A stretch of 6,732 nt of DNA from Lentisphaeria bacterium (GCA_007133055.1 SLNM01000143.1:1-6732), one strand, 5' to 3'; counted from the stretch's first letter, positions 1 to 6,199 are shown. Notes: a model not told the origin generated them from the letters alone. Made by a program: numbers and translations.

Positions 1-465
1 AAAGGCCTGACGGGTCATGTCGCACATTTCCTGAACCGAGGCGGGGGCCAGGACGATATTGCGGTAGATGCCATGTCCACCGCCCTTGACAATTTGGTTG
101 TAGTCCGACTGTTCCGGTCCGATATTACCCAGTCCCGGTCCAGCCCTGACGATATCGACCATGACCGAGGGCAGCTCGGCGCCCGCAATATATGAGAAAG
201 CTTCCTGCATCAGGCTGGTTCCCGGGCCGGAAGAGGCGGTCATGGCACGGCGACCGGCGGCCGAGGCACCGTAAACCATATTCATTGCCGCCAGTTCCGA
301 TTCGGCCTGCAGAAAAACTCGTCCCACCCTGGGAAAAAAAAGCGAGGCATCATGCAGAATCTCGCTGGCCGGGGTGATGGGGTAGCCGAAGAAAGCTTCG
401 CAACCACCGTACAGAGCACCGACGATCACCGCCGAATTGCCTTTGACCAGACGTGTCGTCGTCAC
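1..465 (-). CDS. vorB: 2-oxoacid:ferredoxin oxidoreductase alpha subunit, VorB type (partial, N-terminal 155 residues)
   Basis: This is the alpha subunit (pyrimidine-binding domain) of a CoA-dependent, thiamine-diphosphate 2-oxoacid:ferredoxin oxidoreductase. Such cytoplasmic enzymes convert branched-chain 2-oxoacids or 2-oxoglutarate to acyl-CoA, CO2 and reduced ferredoxin. The 155 visible codons are open to the window edge. They show [10 protein letters not shown] (residues 29-38), the [11 protein letters not shown] segment, [11 protein letters not shown], and the stretch [21 protein letters not shown] followed by KGGGHGIYR and [10 protein letters not shown], the usual order in VorB/KorA proteins. 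The start is a GTG at 465, chosen because the protein aligns from there ([20 protein letters not shown]) and AGGTGA lies 7 nt upstream; no better in-frame start precedes the upstream stop at 519. A ferredoxin gene lies 89 bp upstream on the same strand. Beta and gamma subunit genes would be expected beyond the left edge. The VorB versus KorA choice (substrate) is an inference; the family is secure. Confidence 0.88.
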   Translation of the reverse strand, partial: MTTTRLVKGNSAVIVGALYGGCEAFFGYPITPASEILHDASLFFPRVGRVFLQAESELAAMNMVYGASAAGRRAMTASSGPGTSLMQEAFSYIAGAELPSVMVDIVRAGPGLGNIGPEQSDYNQIVKGGGHGIYRNIVLAPASVQEMCDMTRQAF

Positions 466-472
466 TGTATAA

Positions 473-478
473 TCACCT
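473..478 (-). promoter_or_regulatory. Ribosome-binding site supporting the GTG start of vorB
   Basis: Read on the minus strand, AGGTGA sits 7 nt before the GTG at 465-463, with a further GAGG a few bases upstream. It supports a GTG start, since no ATG is available in frame. Confidence 0.55.
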
Positions 479-554
479 TTCCTCAACCTTGCCGCCGCGT
501 CGGTGGCGGTACGGACTTAAAACATCGGAGCCGCCGTTGTCGCTGCAACGCCAA

Positions 555-812
555 CTATTGTTTTCTCTCCGGCCTTATCACTTTGAGCGCGTGCGGTTCC
601 GGACAACTGAAGAAGCAAAGGCCGCAGCCAGTGCAACCCTGGCCTGCATACTCCGCATAACGATAGCCACGCCGGTTAAATTGCTTGCTCATCGACAACA
701 GACCTTCCGGGCAGGCCCGGACACAGCGGCCGCAGGCTTTGCATTCCTCTACTGCAATCACCGGCGCAGCTCGGTCCGCCGCCTTCGCGCCGGAGCAAGA
801 TTTTTCTTTCAT
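555..812 (-). CDS. 2[4Fe-4S] ferredoxin subunit of a 2-oxoacid:ferredoxin oxidoreductase
   Basis: This is a small (85 aa) iron-sulfur protein that probably takes electrons from the 2-oxoacid oxidoreductase encoded next to it. Two complete cluster-binding motifs are visible: CKACGRCVRACP (cysteines 24, 27, 30, 34) and CTGCGLCFFSCPEP (cysteines 60, 63, 66, 70), each C-x2-C-x2-C-x3-CP. They are joined by a 25-residue linker containing RRGYRYAEY, typical of KorD/VorC-like subunits. The ATG at 812 is chosen because GGAG lies 8 nt upstream. An in-frame TTG at 854 would add 14 residues that do not resemble the family. The gene is first in the operon and is followed by vorB after 89 bp; that gap includes a GC-rich dyad. 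An extra cysteine at position 6 lies outside the motifs and is probably not a ligand. Confidence 0.88.
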   Translation of the reverse strand: MKEKSCSGAKAADRAAPVIAVEECKACGRCVRACPEGLLSMSKQFNRRGYRYAEYAGQGCTGCGLCFFSCPEPHALKVIRPERKQ

Positions 813-820
813 CGAGCCAT

Positions 821-824
821 CTCC
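821..824 (-). promoter_or_regulatory. Ribosome-binding site that decides the ferredoxin start
   Basis: GGAG on the minus strand lies 8 nt upstream of the ATG at 812. It favours this start over the in-frame TTG at 854, which has no comparable site. Confidence 0.5.
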
Positions 825-992
825 AAGCGTGTTTTCCAGGGCAGCACCCCCCAAAACAACATGGCGAGTGGAACTGGTTTCCGCAGTAACATAACCCTAA
901 ACAAAGAAAATTCACGGGATGCCGGTTGACGCCAGTATTCCGCCAGTGAAAGGTGGAAATTTCGCGCCGGTTTGGACACAAACGTGGTTATA

Positions 993-1230
993 TTTACGTT
1001 CTTGTAAATCCTATGCGTTGCGCTTTCAGCGCGTAATGTCATGGTTTGTTCATAAACCGGGGCGATGCCCCGGCCTGATATGCAGTGCCCCTATGGGGCA
1101 AAAAAACATCCGATTGCATTCGGACGACGCGTACGGCGACGTGTACGGCCTGCCTGCCGCGCGGCGGCGCAGGCAGGTGGACTAAGGGGAGCCCCTACGT
1201 GATCCGTACGCGTCGCCGTACACGTCAACC
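993..1230. repeat. Array of consecutive hairpin-forming dyads
   Basis: Nine dyads follow one another with few gaps. They are: TTTAC/GTAAA (993-1008), GCGCT/AGCGC (1020-1032), GGTTT/AAACC (1043-1058), CCGGGGC/GCCCCGG with loop GAT (1057-1073), TGCCCC/GGGGCA with loop TAT (1086-1100), TCCGA/TCGGA (1109-1124), a 27-nt outer inverted repeat (1122-1148 with 1204-1230, 23 of 27 positions complementary), and inside it CCTGCCTGC/GCAGGCAGG (1149-1177) and AGGGG/CCCCT (1185-1196). Stems were checked base by base. The GGGGC and GCCCC arms of neighbouring hairpins could also pair with each other. Whether this acts as DNA (a mobile or extragenic palindromic element) or as RNA is not visible. No known RNA family was recognised. 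Confidence 0.7.
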
Positions 1231-1274
1231 GGCATGAGATCCGGCCACTCGCCGCCTTTCGCTGACGCACTACG
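1129..1274 (+). repeat. Dispersed repeat, copy A
   Basis: This is homologous to 3558-3693 in the same orientation. A 23-nt block (1223-1245) and a 15-nt block, CCTTTCGCTGACGCA (1255-1269), are identical in both copies and separated by 9 nt in each, followed by a shared TACG. Further left both copies share GCAGGC and AGGTGGAC (copy B has GGTTA between them), and a GTACGG-CGAC arm that pairs with a CGTCG-CCGTA arm. The copy ends 129 bp before the ABC ATPase start. A possible left end is TCCGCCAGTGAAAGG at 939-953, which matches the inverted right-end 15-mer at 12 of 15 positions. That would make the element about 331 bp, possibly with extra hairpins inserted compared with copy B. Confidence 0.8.
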
Positions 1275-1285
1275 ATGCGCCGAGC

Positions 1286-1314
1286 TTGCCAATCGGAAGT
1301 CCAAAGATTACAGT
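1286..1314 (+). promoter_or_regulatory. Possible sigma70-type promoter for the ABC ATPase
   Basis: TTGCCA (1286-1291) is followed after 17 bp by TACAGT (1309-1314), 5/6 and 4/6 matches to the -35 and -10 consensus. It lies just after repeat copy A and about 90 bp before the start codon. This is pattern matching only; the consensus for this organism is unknown. Confidence 0.3.
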
Positions 1315-1341
1315 CCTGGTCGAATTCGCATGAATTAGCCG

Positions 1342-1361
1342 GGCTACGCCGTATGGCAGCC
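1342..1361 (+). other. Stem-loop in the leader of the ABC ATPase gene
   Basis: GGCT-AC-GCC (1342-1350) pairs with GGC-AGCC (1355-1361) around a GTAT loop, leaving an AC bulge. It is preceded by a small AATTC/GAATT dyad (1323-1336). It lies 42 bp upstream of the start codon and would be in the mRNA leader if transcription starts near 1320. I do not recognise a known riboswitch here. Confidence 0.35.
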
Positions 1362-1403
1362 TCGAAAGCTTTATGAAAAGCATAAAAAAACCAGGGCGAA
1401 CAA

Positions 1404-2204
1404 ATGGTGTCCCCGATGGCTTTGATTGAAATTGAAAAATTGTCGCTGCGCCTGGGGCAGGCTCAAATTCTGCACGAAATCTCGCTGTCGATCAAGGCGG
1501 GCGAATATATTTCAATAATCGGCCAGAACGGGGCTGGAAAATCGAGTCTGATCAAATGCCTGGCCAAAATCCACACCGACTGGCGGGGAGCCATTCGCCT
1601 GCACGGCGAAGCACTGGACTGCATCCCCTCCCGCCGGGCGGCCCGCTATGTCAGCTATGTCCCACAGGCCGACGCCCGTCACCTGCCCTTCACCGTCGAG
1701 GAATTTGTGATCATGGGTCGCTATCCCCATCTCTCCCCTTTTAGCTCGGTCGGCGGCGAAGACCTTAAAATCATCGAGGAAGCACTCCGGCAAACTCGGA
1801 TGGAACCTTTTCGGCACCGTCAGATGAACACGCTCAGCGGCGGCGAACGACAAAAAGTGTTCATTGCCGCCGCCATCGCCCAGGGAGCCGACATTATTTT
1901 GCTCGACGAACCGACCACTTTTCTCGACTACCGGCACCAGAGCGAAATTCTGCACCTGCTCGGCCGTCAGAACCGGCAGCGGCAGGCCACCATTGTAGCA
2001 GTATATCACGACCTGAACAGCGCCGTGGCCTGGAGTGACCGGGTTGTCGCTTTGCAGGCGGGACACCTGGTTTTTGCCGACCGTCCGGAAGCACTTTTCC
2101 GACCCCGTGTTCTGGAGTCGATATTCGAGGTTGAATTCGACTTTGTCAGCCGCCCCGGTCACGCTCTGCCGCTGGCTCTGGCAAACGCCGAAAACGCAGT
2201 TTGA
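1404..2204 (+). CDS. ABC transporter ATP-binding protein, FecE/FhuC/BtuD-like
   Basis: This is a cytoplasmic ATPase expected to power a type II ABC importer for a metal chelate (siderophore, heme or cobalamin class). The 266-aa length is normal. All motifs are intact: Walker A GQNGAGKSS (residues 40-48), Q-loop Gln88 in SYVPQ, the family-typical FTVEEFVIMGRYPH (96-109), signature LSGGERQ (144-150), Walker B IILLDEP (164-170), D-loop FLD (173-175) and H-loop His202 in VYHDLN. The start at 1404 has AGGG 7 nt upstream; ATG at 1416 (residue 5) is an alternative. No permease or substrate-binding gene is adjacent: the upstream side is repeat-rich intergenic DNA and the downstream gene is convergent. 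The partner is therefore encoded elsewhere, and the substrate cannot be assigned. The last 59 bp overlap the 3' end of the opposite-strand corC-like gene. Confidence 0.9.
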   Translation: MVSPMALIEIEKLSLRLGQAQILHEISLSIKAGEYISIIGQNGAGKSSLIKCLAKIHTDWRGAIRLHGEALDCIPSRRAARYVSYVPQADARHLPFTVEEFVIMGRYPHLSPFSSVGGEDLKIIEEALRQTRMEPFRHRQMNTLSGGERQKVFIAAAIAQGADIILLDEPTTFLDYRHQSEILHLLGRQNRQRQATIVAVYHDLNSAVAWSDRVVALQAGHLVFADRPEALFRPRVLESIFEVEFDFVSRPGHALPLALANAENAV

Positions 2205-3462
2205 CTATTCTTCGCCCGGTAGTTTGGAGCACCTCTATTTCAAAGCCGTCAAAGCGAAAACACTCCCCCGTTCCAGGGATTCGGCCGGCCAGTTTAAGCA
2301 CCAGTCCGGCCACCGTTTCAAAGTCCCGGCTCTCAAACTCGGTTCCCAATGCTGCATTAAGGATGCGAATTTCCGTCTTGCCATCGCAATCGTAGACACT
2401 CTCGGCCACCCGCACCAGGCCGTCCTGTTCCTGGTCCCTTTCATCGCGAATCTCCCCCACCAGCTCTTCGACCAAGTCCTCGGTGGTAGCAATGCCCACC
2501 ACCCCCCCGTGCTCATCGACCACGATTGCCATCGGCTGAGGCCGATAGCGCAGCTCGTACAGCAGCGACGCCGCCGACTTGAACTCCGGCACCATGAGAA
2601 CATCGTAGTCGACGAACGGCTTGATCGGCCGTTGCAGCGCCTGTTCAGATTCCGCCTCCCACAATTCACCGATGCCGTACAATACCTGGCGCAGGCTGAC
2701 CAGCCCGATGATTTCGTCGATTCTACCACGATAGACGGGAAAGCGTGTGACCCCGAAACGGGACGCCGCCGCCGCCAGCTCAGCCACCGAAGCCTCCTCC
2801 GAAAGTGCCACAACATCAATCAAAGGCACCATGACCGCCGACAATGGCCGGCGCTCCAGCTCGAAAACCGTGCCTATCATCGCTCCGGCCTCCGCCTCCA
2901 CTATCCCGTGCTCGGCCGCCGCCAGCGCCGTGGCCTGCAAGTCTTCGCGCGTAATCCGCCCCGAACCTTCGGCCCGGCCACCACTTAACAGGCGGGCGCA
3001 CCGACTTCCAAACCAGCCGGCTCCCGCCACTACCGGGTAGAAAAGAATCTGAAAAAAGGCCAGAACCGGAGCGGCCAGAGTAATCAGCGAGTCAGCGTGC
3101 AATCGTCCGATCGCCTTGGGAGTCAGTTCGGCGACGATTAAAACCAAGGGAGTCATAACCACCAGGTTGAGAAGGTGCTCCCATTCGCCGCCCAGGCCAT
3201 GACGGGCCAGCATGCCGGCAATCAGCCATGAAGCCAGAGTGGTGGCACTGACCATCATTAGATTGGTTCCCACCAGGGTGGTGCCCAGCACCATTTCCAT
3301 CCGCTTCAACAACCTGACCGCCCGGGCCGCCGCGCTGTCCCGGCTCTCCGTACGCTGGTGCAACCGCGCCCGGCTGGCGGAAACAACCACCGTCTCGCAG
3401 GCGGCAAAGAAACCACCGGCCAGTACCAGCAGCAGAATAATAATCACCAGAATGCTCGTCAT
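2146..3462 (-). CDS. CorC/HlyC-family membrane protein (DUF21/CNNM domain, CBS pair, C-terminal CorC_HlyC domain)
   Basis: This is a 438-aa inner-membrane protein of the 'hemolysin-related' CorC/CNNM family, members of which are linked to magnesium or cobalt transport and ion homeostasis. The N-terminal DUF21 region (about 1-175) has a hydrophobic start with GGFFAACETVVVSASR, further membrane segments near 60-82, 94-112 and 124-150, and the family motif AELTPKAIGR (111-120). A CBS pair follows (about 206-335) with MVPL and TRFPVYRGRIDEIIGLV in the first repeat and IVVDEHGGVVGIATTEDLVE in the second. A CorC_HlyC domain occupies about 350-425. The last 14 residues are a charged, proline- and arginine-containing tail encoded opposite the ABC gene. 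The ATG at 3462 fits the start of the first membrane helix, but its ribosome-binding site is poor. The gene is solitary, divergent from the LacI regulator and convergent with the ABC gene. The specific ion is not predictable. Confidence 0.9.
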   Translation of the reverse strand: MTSILVIIILLLVLAGGFFAACETVVVSASRARLHQRTESRDSAAARAVRLLKRMEMVLGTTLVGTNLMMVSATTLASWLIAGMLARHGLGGEWEHLLNLVVMTPLVLIVAELTPKAIGRLHADSLITLAAPVLAFFQILFYPVVAGAGWFGSRCARLLSGGRAEGSGRITREDLQATALAAAEHGIVEAEAGAMIGTVFELERRPLSAVMVPLIDVVALSEEASVAELAAAASRFGVTRFPVYRGRIDEIIGLVSLRQVLYGIGELWEAESEQALQRPIKPFVDYDVLMVPEFKSAASLLYELRYRPQPMAIVVDEHGGVVGIATTEDLVEELVGEIRDERDQEQDGLVRVAESVYDCDGKTEIRILNAALGTEFESRDFETVAGLVLKLAGRIPGTGECFRFDGFEIEVLQTTGRRIVKLRFRRLPEPAAERDRGG

Positions 3463-3506
3463 GGGTACACAATAATCCGTCAGGACACAAGCGCAAATAG
3501 AGCTTA

Positions 3507-3688
3507 TGCGTCAGTCAAAGGTGCATCACTTGAAACAAACAATCGGAAAACGATTACGGGTACGGGCGACCAGCCTTCGCGTGGCCTGCGGCTTGGCAGG
3601 CGGTTAAGGTGGACGATTATTTCGCAATCGTCGTCCGTAACCGTCAACCGGCATGAGATCCGGCTGCTCTCGGCCTTTCGCTGACGCA
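3507..3688 (+). mobile_element. Possible MITE-like element (repeat copy B with imperfect terminal inverted repeats)
   Basis: The left end TGCGTCAGTCAAAGG (3507-3521) matches the reverse complement of the right end CCTTTCGCTGACGCA (3674-3688) at 13 of 15 positions, and TTA flanks both ends (3504-3506, 3689-3691). The 182-bp interior has no ORF of its own and is rich in hairpins. The right-hand portion is the repeat shared with 1129-1274. A 3-bp flanking match can arise by chance, so mobility is inferred, not shown. Confidence 0.45.
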
Positions 3689-3693
3689 TTACG
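3558..3693 (+). repeat. Dispersed repeat, copy B
   Basis: This is homologous to 1129-1274 in the same orientation, with an identical 23-nt block (3642-3664), a 9-nt variable spacer, an identical 15-nt block (3674-3688) and then TACG. The central GCCTGC/GCAGGC stem (3584-3589 with 3596-3601), the following AGGTGGAC and an outer GTACGG-CGAC / GTCG-CCGTA pairing correspond to those of copy A, though stem lengths and loops differ. The copy ends 95 bp before the LacI-family start codon. Confidence 0.8.
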
Positions 3694-3788
3694 GCGCCTC
3701 GCCCATGTCTCGGTTTGCACAGCCAATCCCGGACTGGCCACAATGAAAAACCAAGCTATTTTAATCCAAGCAATCGGGGAAGAACACC

Positions 3789-4859
3789 ATGCCTGCAACC
3801 TTACAGCAGATTGCCGACCGCCTGGGAGTCAATCGTTCGACTGTGTCGCGCGTGCTGCACAACCCCAATCCGGGCAGCAGCAAGTATAGTTTTAGTGTGC
3901 GCGAGGAACTGGCCAAAAAAATTCATCTGACGGCCCGGCAGATGGGCTATCGGCGCAACCTCGCAGCCCGATCCATGGTGACGGGAAGATTTCAGAATGT
4001 CTACTTGCTGTTAAGTACGGAAGAGGGATACAGCACCCTCAGTCCTCTGATGTTGCGCGGCATTCACGACATCCTGATGAAGAACGATTATTCACTCTCG
4101 CTCTCGATGCTTCCCGACAGTGCCCTGATTGAAACCTGGGGAGTTCCCAATGCCTTGAGCCAGGCATCGGCTGACGGTCTGCTGGTCAACTACACCCACC
4201 ATATTCCTACGCCTCTAGTCGAAGTCATACGAAGCAATCTTCTGCCCTGCGTCTGGCTCAACAGCAAGATGGATTCGGACTGTGTACATCCGGACGATGT
4301 GAATGGCGCCGCCATGCTGACCCGACATTTTGTTGAGAGCGGGCATCGCAGGATCGGCTACCTCGACATCTCACATCGCGGCGACCCCGCCACCTGGCAC
4401 TACAGCGCCCATGACCGCTGTCAGGGCTATCTGCAAACCATGCACGAAGCCGGTCTCAAGCCGCAGGTGGCCAGGCTGGCCGACAATGAGGCACTCAAGC
4501 TCGACATGGACCCGCGAATTTATACCATCCAAAAGCTCCTCGCCGAAGCGGAAGCACCACCGACCGCCATCATTGCTTACAGCGACAGCAATTTGCCTCC
4601 GACCGCCCAGGTCGCACGTCAACTCGGCCTGGATATTCCCCGGGACATTGCGCTTGCCACTTTCATGGCCCGGCAGCCGGATCTTTCCGACCTGGGGCTG
4701 GTCACCATCGCCAGAATCCCGGAGCAGAAAGTCGGTGCCGAAGCCACGGCCATGCTACTGGCAAAAATCTCCGCAAAGAATCGGAACCGACCGCACCGCC
4801 CAAAAGCCATCCCCTTCACCCTGGTTCAAGGCATCACCGCCGACCAGGCGCAACCTTGA
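3789..4859 (+). CDS. LacI-family transcriptional regulator
   Basis: This is a 356-aa DNA-binding repressor or activator with a sugar-binding-like effector domain. The N-terminal LacI helix-turn-helix is TLQQIADRLGVNRSTVSRVL (residues 4-23). A hinge region follows, containing MGYRRNLAARSMVTGR (52-67). A few residues (SKYSF) appear inserted between the HTH and the next helix compared with classical LacI. The effector/dimerisation domain spans about 68-355 and includes ADGLLVNY (128-135), PDDVNGAAML (168-177), SGHRRIGYLD (184-193), HYSAHDRCQGY (204-214) and the closing VGAEATAMLLAKI. The start at 3789 has GGGGAAG with 6-nt spacing. It is a single-gene unit: divergent from corC and convergent with tolB, with no sugar-utilisation gene in the window, so target and ligand are unknown. 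The repeat copy B upstream lies within its probable promoter region. Confidence 0.93.
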   Translation: MPATLQQIADRLGVNRSTVSRVLHNPNPGSSKYSFSVREELAKKIHLTARQMGYRRNLAARSMVTGRFQNVYLLLSTEEGYSTLSPLMLRGIHDILMKNDYSLSLSMLPDSALIETWGVPNALSQASADGLLVNYTHHIPTPLVEVIRSNLLPCVWLNSKMDSDCVHPDDVNGAAMLTRHFVESGHRRIGYLDISHRGDPATWHYSAHDRCQGYLQTMHEAGLKPQVARLADNEALKLDMDPRIYTIQKLLAEAEAPPTAIIAYSDSNLPPTAQVARQLGLDIPRDIALATFMARQPDLSDLGLVTIARIPEQKVGAEATAMLLAKISAKNRNRPHRPKAIPFTLVQGITADQAQP

Positions 4860-4862
4860 AAC

Positions 4863-4878
4863 TGGGTATTTGGGTATT
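4863..4878 (+). repeat. Tandem 8-bp repeat just after the lacI stop
   Basis: TGGGTATT occurs twice in direct succession, beginning 4 bp after the TGA of the LacI-family gene and followed by TT. It has no dyad and is not a hairpin terminator. The rest of the 107-bp convergent gap to the tolB-like stop shows no clear terminator. Confidence 0.6.
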
Positions 4879-4966
4879 TTCCATTCCGGGTCTCAACTTG
4901 CCACCCCCTTGTGCAAATAAGCGAGGTCTGGTTAATTGTCGGGTTACCTTGCGCCTATCTTACTGT

Positions 4967-6199
4967 TCACTCCTGCAATCCTGACCAGTCGGCCAATTCC
5001 AGATTGCCGGCACGGCTAATCGGCAGCACGCCTCCCAGCCAGGTATCGACCATGACCAACTGCCGCTGCCGCCCCACCCGGCGGGTGCAGACCAAATGCC
5101 GCCCGTCCGGCGCCCAGGACGGCGATTCCCAGTCGCCCTCCCCTTTGACCACGATCCGCCTTCGCGCCGGTTCACCCTCGTTCATATCGATCACCGCAAT
5201 CACGTATTGACCTTCGATCCGGGTGGCGAAGGCAACCTGGTTGGATACCGGGCACCAATCGGGCTCGACTGCTTCGTCGAACTCACGCAGGAGTCGCCGC
5301 GACCTTCCTCCCTCGGCCGGCATCAGATACAGATGCGGGCGACCATTTCGATCGGATACATAGCAGATGGTGCGGCCGTCCGGGGACCATGCCGGCGAGG
5401 ACACCACCGAGCGGTCGCTGGTAAGCTGCCTAAGTTGCTCGCTTTCCAAATTCATGACATACAGGTTGACCGCTCCGTCCCGGCTCAGGCAGAGAGCCAG
5501 CGAACGCTGGTCTGGCGCTACTCGCGCTCCTGCGTTGAGACCGCTGAAACGAGCGACTCGCCGCTGCCGCCCGGCTCTCAGGTCGACCATCATAATCGAC
5601 ATCCGCATCGGTTCGTAATAGGTATAGAACAATTGGTCAACGCGGTTGCCCGACCAGGCGGGCTCGGTGGAAATCGAGTTGTTGTTGGTCACCCTGACCA
5701 CCTGGCTGCCGTCAAAATTCATGGTATGTATTTCCTTGCGACGCTGATCGCCCATCACGAAGGCGATACGGGAGGAGGCGATACCCGGCACTTCGAACAG
5801 ACGGTTGAGCAGGGTGTCAACCCCACGATAGACCGCTGTCCGCGGATCATTTGGGTCGGTGACAAAGTCAAGGACGCTCAGCCCGCCGCTGGATACCGTC
5901 AGGCGCAATCGTCCCAGCTCCCCCTCCTCGCGCCAAAGACCACGCACCTGATAATCCGCCGGACCCTCTTCCACAACCCGGAACCAATTGCAGCGAATCA
6001 AGGTTTGACGCAGCAGGCGGCCGACCTCTCCCGGCCCCTCGAAGGATTGCATCACCAAAGTGGGGTTCTCCTCCACTCCAGGCTTGCGAACCACAACTTC
6101 CGCCGGCTGGGCCGGCGCGCTGACGGCGGCGAACACAAGCAAACCCGAAGCGACAAGAATAATTCTCCGATACAGACCCGACATTGATAATGGCAGCAT
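4967..6199 (-). CDS. tolB: TolB-like periplasmic beta-propeller protein
   Basis: This is a 410-aa exported protein resembling TolB, the periplasmic propeller of the Tol-Pal outer-membrane system. It begins with a signal peptide (SGLYRRIILVASGLLVFAAV, cleavage probably after SAPA near residue 30). A TolB-N-like domain follows (about 45-135, including SFEGPGEVGRLLRQTL and NWFRVVEEGPADYQVRG). The rest is a series of PD40/WD40-like blades, seen as WSPDGRTICYVSDRNGRPHL (271-290), WAPDGRHLVCTRR (362-374), and degenerate versions near 228-251 and 315-338. Length is close to that of typical TolB. The ATG at 6199 is chosen for AGGAG 8 nt upstream; ATG at 6184 lacks a site. No tolA, tolQ, tolR or pal is present on either side, so a Tol-Pal role is inferred from domain order only; it could be another TolB-like propeller. 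A palindromic element lies 29 bp upstream of the start codon. Confidence 0.8.
   Translation of the reverse strand: MLPLSMSGLYRRIILVASGLLVFAAVSAPAQPAEVVVRKPGVEENPTLVMQSFEGPGEVGRLLRQTLIRCNWFRVVEEGPADYQVRGLWREEGELGRLRLTVSSGGLSVLDFVTDPNDPRTAVYRGVDTLLNRLFEVPGIASSRIAFVMGDQRRKEIHTMNFDGSQVVRVTNNNSISTEPAWSGNRVDQLFYTYYEPMRMSIMMVDLRAGRQRRVARFSGLNAGARVAPDQRSLALCLSRDGAVNLYVMNLESEQLRQLTSDRSVVSSPAWSPDGRTICYVSDRNGRPHLYLMPAEGGRSRRLLREFDEAVEPDWCPVSNQVAFATRIEGQYVIAVIDMNEGEPARRRIVVKGEGDWESPSWAPDGRHLVCTRRVGRQRQLVMVDTWLGGVLPISRAGNLELADWSGLQE

Larger units (their letters stand above)
813..1403. other. Structured divergent intergenic region
   Basis: This is 591 bp between the divergently transcribed ferredoxin operon (minus) and the ABC ATPase (plus). 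I see no convincing gene. It contains a chain of dyad symmetries from 993 to 1230, a repeat module at 1129-1274 shared with 3558-3693, and a possible plus-strand promoter and small stem-loops next to the ABC gene. The 13-mer ATGCCGGTTGACG at 919-931 is the exact reverse complement of 1223-1235, so the ends of the structured part are themselves inverted repeats. I could not pick out a credible minus-strand promoter for the ferredoxin operon by eye. Confidence 0.7.
3463..3788. other. Divergent intergenic region between corC-like and lacI-like genes
   Basis: This is 326 bp with no convincing gene. It holds repeat copy B (core 3558-3693, possible full element 3507-3688) with hairpins AATCG/CGATT (3541-3555), GCCTGC/GCAGGC (3584-3601) and GACGATT/AATCGTC (3612-3632). 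The remaining 95 bp before the regulator carry its strong ribosome-binding site (GGGGAAG, 3776-3782). I could not identify a reliable promoter or a LacI-type operator palindrome. Confidence 0.65.

Noticed and set aside
813..854. Longer ferredoxin start at a TTG (854)
   Set aside because: There is no ribosome-binding site for it and the extra residues do not look like a ferredoxin N-terminus. The ATG at 812 has GGAG 8 nt upstream.
453..929. 158-codon plus-strand ORF
   Set aside because: It lies antisense to the ferredoxin gene, whose two cysteine motifs are unmistakable, and has no family resemblance.
1086..1107. GC hairpin next to a run of A as a rho-independent terminator
   Set aside because: On the plus strand the stem is followed by A residues, not T, and on the minus strand the T-run precedes the stem, so the order is wrong for either direction.
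919..1185. 88-codon plus-strand ORF in the ferredoxin-ABC intergenic region
   Set aside because: It runs through the hairpin array and part of the repeat, has no ribosome-binding site, and its arginine-, proline- and cysteine-rich product resembles no family I know; it is probably a by-product of GC-rich palindromes.
2035..2988. 317-codon plus-strand ORF
   Set aside because: It is opposite the corC-like gene, which has clear DUF21, CBS and CorC motifs. The ORF product is low-complexity, with His, Gln and Arg runs.
3743..3889. Short ORF from the ATG at 3743 as a leader peptide of the LacI gene
   Set aside because: It overlaps the regulator in another frame, has no ribosome-binding site, and gives no recognisable peptide.
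5096..6187. 363-codon plus-strand ORF
   Set aside because: It is almost entirely antisense to the tolB-like gene, which has a signal peptide, propeller repeats and a good ribosome-binding site. A long antisense frame is expected from the codon bias.
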